From Nitrosotalea sp. (GTDB lineage Archaea; Halobacteriota; Syntropharchaeia; Alkanophagales; Methanospirareceae), in NCBI GenBank assembly GCA_020725315.1, contig DYFG01000076.1, forward strand, positions 1 through 7,777: a stretch of DNA of 7,777 bases, read 5' to 3'. The notes below the pieces were generated by a model. The model was not told the origin of the DNA, did no database searches, and worked only from the letters and a program-made list of their open reading frames with translations. Made by a program: the position numbers and the translations under genes. Each line of letters starts with the position of its first letter. Within the stretch, counting starts at the first letter, position 1. Below, piece after piece: positions 5,884 through 7,777 of the stretch.

Positions 5884-6087
5884 TCAATCGTGCGCATTTA
5901 ATAGCTCCAAGTTACGAAACTTACTCAAATCAATCTTCTCTGCCAACAGTTCTATCCCCAGTATCTCGCCTTCCTGGTCAATATCAACGATGAGATCATC
6001 GGATATAGGCTCGCTTTCCGCAACCTTCCCCTTCTTTATCTTTATGTACAATGCATTACAACTCGGATCATATTCGAGAGAAACCAT
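5884..6087 (-). CDS. DUF2283 family protein
   Basis: The 67-residue product shows the full DUF2283 pattern: LEYDPSCNALYIKIKKGKV (about 4-22), a short turn, then LIVDIDQEGEILGIELL (32-48) and a short C-terminal tail. These small beta-rich proteins are common in bacteria and archaea and are often encoded beside a DUF4258 protein in presumed toxin-antitoxin pairs, where DUF2283 is the likely antitoxin; biochemical function is not established. ATG 6087 is set by GGAGGAGAT about 10 bases upstream. It lies 48 bp after the VapB-VapC fragment, so the two may be one unit, and no DUF4258 partner is present next to it. It ends with tandem TGA TAA. The gene looks intact. Confidence 0.88.
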   Translation of the reverse strand: MVSLEYDPSCNALYIKIKKGKVAESEPISDDLIVDIDQEGEILGIELLAEKIDLSKFRNLELLNAHD

Positions 6088-6135
6088 ATCGCTTCAATCT
6101 CCTCCTATCAGCCCAGACTGCCGTCACCACCTTTA

Positions 6136-6555
6136 TTATTCTATTGTTATGTTTTTGACTTTCTCCGGCTTGGTACTTAACGTTATGCCTACATAGAGTT
6201 CGTAAAGGGTTGGAGAGGCTATATTTTGGGTGAATTTGTCTCTCTCTATCTCCTTTAATTTCCTTACGGCTGAGGGATCTTCTTTCATCAGATCGATAAG
6301 GAAAGTTGTATCCAGAATCATCGTTGTTTCATTTCTCCTACTATTCGCAATGTTCTCTCTGCTCTTTTCTCGCATCTCCTCGATAACTTCCTCCATCTCT
6401 TCAGCACCTTCTTCTTTAAAAAATCCAACAATATCCATCAAAGATTTCTTCCCTATTAACCGAGCGATAACGTCGTTGAAACTTTCTCCTTCTCTTCTCT
6501 CTGCCTCCCATCTTGCATATACCTCTTCCGATAAAGATAAGGTCTTGGCGCTCAT
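6136..6555 (-). CDS. VapB-type antitoxin fused in frame to a truncated VapC PIN toxin
   Basis: From ATG 6555 (in-frame GTG at 6564 is the alternative) the product has 139 residues. Residues 1 to about 70 match the archaeal VapB family formerly called DUF217: KTLSLSEEVYARWEAERREG, then ESFNDVIARLIG, then a Glu-rich helix. After NSRRNETT comes MILDTTFLIDLMKEDP, the start of a VapC PIN-domain ribonuclease; its ATG would be at 6321. Acidic residues one (Asp in LDT) and two (Glu in YELYVG) are present, but the frame ends with TAA TAA after about 61 of the usual 125-135 residues, so the later catalytic acids are gone and RNA cleavage is unlikely. In normal pairs vapB and vapC are separate, slightly overlapping genes; here no stop divides them. 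AGGAG lies about 17 bases before ATG 6321, so VapC could still start separately. Likely a decayed module, possibly retaining a working antitoxin. Confidence 0.82.
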   Translation of the reverse strand: MSAKTLSLSEEVYARWEAERREGESFNDVIARLIGKKSLMDIVGFFKEEGAEEMEEVIEEMREKSRENIANSRRNETTMILDTTFLIDLMKEDPSAVRKLKEIERDKFTQNIASPTLYELYVGITLSTKPEKVKNITIE

Positions 6556-6585
6556 TTTTTCCACGCTTGACTTGTTTATGGTATA

Positions 6586-6593
6586 ATTTATAA
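6586..6593 (-). promoter_or_regulatory. TATA box candidate for the vapB gene
   Basis: TTATAAAT on the minus strand, centred about 34 nt before ATG 6555 and 26 nt before GTG 6564. The surrounding 100-bp gap (6565-6665) is very AT-rich and contains a second TATA-like run, AATATATATT, near 6611-6620, so the assignment is uncertain. Confidence 0.4.
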
Positions 6594-6665
6594 TTTATCT
6601 AATGAATATGAATATATATTAAACTGTCGTTAAATGACGTATTTACTCTTTTATATTTTTAAAAC

Positions 6666-7187
6666 TCAAAGATTGAGTTTGTTATTCTTTTTTCTTTCCC
6701 TTTCCGCTTTTCTCCTTTCCCTTTCTTGCTCGTATTCAAGTTGGTATCCTATCAATGCTCCTATTATTCCACCCACTAAGACCCCGATTGGCCCACCTAT
6801 CAGCCCTATTGCTCCTCCACCGATCATTCCTGCCAAAGCTCCAGCACCACTGGTTTTTATTTCTTCTTCCTCTTCTGAGTTTTTGCTTTGAGAATTGGAG
6901 AGTTTTTTTGGAATTTTGTTTAGAGTAGTGACGAGTCTATCAAACCCTCTTCGGACTTCTTTTGTAAGTTCACTCATGTCTTTACCAATAGCACGAACAT
7001 AAAAAATGATTACAGCAATGCCTATACATGTTATTACAAACCCAATGACTTCATTTGAGAGATTAGGTACTATAATTTCCCAGTATTGTAGTATGGCACT
7101 GGAAATTCCTCCTATCATGAGATAAATTGTTACTTTAGCCCACCTCTTTATATTTTCTTCAAGTTTTTCAAAGAGGGTTTTCACCAT
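6666..7187 (-). CDS. Membrane protein with two transmembrane helices and a glycine-zipper segment
   Basis: The 173-residue product starts with a charged amphipathic stretch (1-18), then two hydrophobic segments (about 20-40 and 47-65), then a polar helical linker (70-112) ending in a run of five Glu. Residues 113-148 form a Gly-rich hydrophobic segment with repeated GxxxG spacing (GAGALAGMIGG, then GGPIGVLVGGIIGALIG), typical of glycine-zipper proteins that pack helices tightly or insert into membranes. The C-terminus (152-170) is a highly charged Glu/Arg/Lys helix. ATG 7187 has only a weak AGTGA upstream. The arrangement is compatible with a membrane scaffold, a channel-like or toxin-like protein, but no enzyme motif is visible and I cannot name a family. 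It is flanked by the frameshifted ORFs and the vapB unit, that is, accessory DNA. Confidence 0.7.
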   Translation of the reverse strand: MVKTLFEKLEENIKRWAKVTIYLMIGGISSAILQYWEIIVPNLSNEVIGFVITCIGIAVIIFYVRAIGKDMSELTKEVRRGFDRLVTTLNKIPKKLSNSQSKNSEEEEEIKTSGAGALAGMIGGGAIGLIGGPIGVLVGGIIGALIGYQLEYEQERERRKAERERKKNNKLNL

Positions 7188-7233
7188 TTCACTTTCTTGA
7201 GGTTAGTTATCATTTTCGTCTTTCATGTGAGTT

Positions 7234-7527
7234 TCAGATGGGCTCGAGAGCAATATACCTATCACGTCTCAGTAAATGATAAATTTGTCCTGATAATGAT
7301 TGACTGTCTACTGATCCTACTATTCGAGTGGGTAATCCCAAATCTAAGTTAAATAGCCTACTAACACATACTTTTTCCACTGCGGTTATACCATCCTTAC
7401 CAAGTCCGCCCCATCCGCCTACATCTGTATAAATGGTAAGAGTTCTTAACATCAATTGTTGCATTGCCTTATCCTGCGGAGAAAAAAGATTTCCGCTTTT
7501 TGAACTCATCCTCGCTCTCGAATTCAA
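7234..7527 (-). pseudogene. Unrecognised protein, probably the downstream part of a frameshifted gene
   Basis: The frame is open for 97 codons. Its first 20 codons overlap the end of the frame starting at 7747 and have no convincing start or ribosome binding site. Its protein-like part begins near SGNLFSPQDKAMQQLMLRTL and runs through TIYTDVGGWGGLGKDGI and SRLFNLDLGLP to RRDRYIALEPI. Reading the upstream ORF to EDEFKK and shifting +1 at the AAA AAG CGG run joins the two without a gap, so they are probably one gene with a one-base change. A separate gene starting at an internal ATG such as 7455 (MQQLMLRTL) is possible. I do not recognise the family. Confidence 0.5.
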
Positions 7528-7747
7528 ACCGCAGAACCTTATCCTTGAACCATGATATCTCCAGATTTAGCTGATTTATCTTCTCGCAATAATCCTTTAA
7601 TGCATCCTGTTCCCTAAAATAGTCAAATAACGGGGCTCCGCCCCGTTGACCCCGAAAACCCTGTAAGGGTTTATTGATCCCTGATGTTCCTGACCTGTCT
7701 GTCAGTGTAATTGGTGGCTGCTGCGACTGTTTTCTGTGGAATGCCAC
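7469..7747 (-). pseudogene. Unrecognised ORF with palindromic repeats in frame, upstream part of a likely frameshifted gene
   Basis: The frame opens after a TAA at the window edge (7769-7771); the first usable start is GTG 7747, giving 92 residues. The first half (to about residue 40) is low in protein character and is encoded by palindromic DNA: QGFRGQRGGAP comes from the two hairpins at 7629-7672. The second half, from FREQDALKDYCEKINQLN through ISWFKDKVLRFEFESEDEFKK, looks like genuine helical protein and ends in TAA seven codons after the point where the +1 frame continues. The palindromes may have inserted into or just ahead of an older gene, supplying a new 5' coding end. Family and function unknown. 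Confidence 0.45.
7629..7672. repeat. Two adjacent short palindromes, one GC-rich
   Basis: Hairpin one: AACGGGGC (7629-7636), loop TCC, GCCCCGTT (7640-7647). Hairpin two: AAACCCT (7656-7662), loop GTA, AGGGTTT (7666-7672). Both stems are perfect, with 3-nt loops, separated by 8 bases. The local G+C content stands out from the AT-rich surroundings. This is typical of dispersed palindromic elements; whether other copies exist outside the window cannot be seen. Confidence 0.6.
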
Positions 7748-7751
7748 AGAA
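7690..7751. repeat. Two further inverted repeats next to the palindromic pair
   Basis: CTGAC (7690-7694) pairs with GTCAG (7701-7705) around 6 bases, and TTCTGTGG (7732-7739) pairs with CCACAGAA (7744-7751) around AATG. With the pair at 7629-7672 they make four hairpins in about 125 bp. This suggests one compound repeat, or the end of a mobile element continuing beyond the window. Confidence 0.45.
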
Positions 7752-7777
7752 CAGCAAAAAGCAGACCATTACCCAGC

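Noticed and set aside
6230..6891. Plus-strand open frames at 6230-6586 and 6634-6891, rich in Ser/Leu and Pro
   Set aside because: They mirror the Glu-rich VapB and the glycine-zipper gene on the other strand; the Pro-rich run is simply the complement of the Gly codons.

Overview
This looks like a piece of an archaeal chromosome, most likely from a methanogen or anaerobic methane/alkane oxidiser of the Halobacteriota (Methanosarcina/ANME-1/Syntrophoarchaeum type). The evidence is a complete CdhD (corrinoid subunit of acetyl-CoA decarbonylase/synthase), an archaeal isopentenyl phosphate kinase, archaeal-style TATA boxes about 23-34 nt ahead of several starts, and GGTGA/GGAGG ribosome binding sites. 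The exact lineage cannot be fixed from the sequence alone. All credible genes lie on the minus strand, so the window reads from 7777 down to 1.

Region 7777-6565 is accessory DNA. It holds a short ORF carrying GC-rich palindromes in frame, a second ORF that continues it in the +1 frame, and a two-helix membrane protein with a glycine-zipper segment. Region 6564-5740 holds a VapB antitoxin fused in frame to a VapC PIN toxin cut to about half length, a DUF2283 protein, and a 71-bp set of nested inverted repeats that can fold in two mutually exclusive ways.

Region 5739-2225 is an isoprenoid locus: a UbiX flavin prenyltransferase lacking its C-terminal helix, a geranylgeranyl-type diphosphate synthase that stops inside its second aspartate motif, an unrecognised tail-anchored protein, a full-length second UbiX, and isopentenyl phosphate kinase. 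The last three are tightly packed (1-nt gap, 8-nt overlap) and probably translated together. UbiX makes prenyl-FMN from dimethylallyl phosphate. Prenyl-FMN is the cofactor of the UbiD-like decarboxylase in the archaeal mevalonate pathway that yields isopentenyl phosphate, the substrate of the kinase. The cluster therefore links cofactor supply to the pathway that uses it.

Region 2188-1 holds cdhD, apparently with its own promoter and without cdhE beside it, a small two-helix membrane protein, and a gene whose open frame is interrupted three times, each time by TGA.

The repeated damage (two truncated isoprenoid genes, half a VapC, a frameshifted ORF, a TGA-riddled gene) suggests a rearranged region around an intact core of ubiX, ipk and cdhD.
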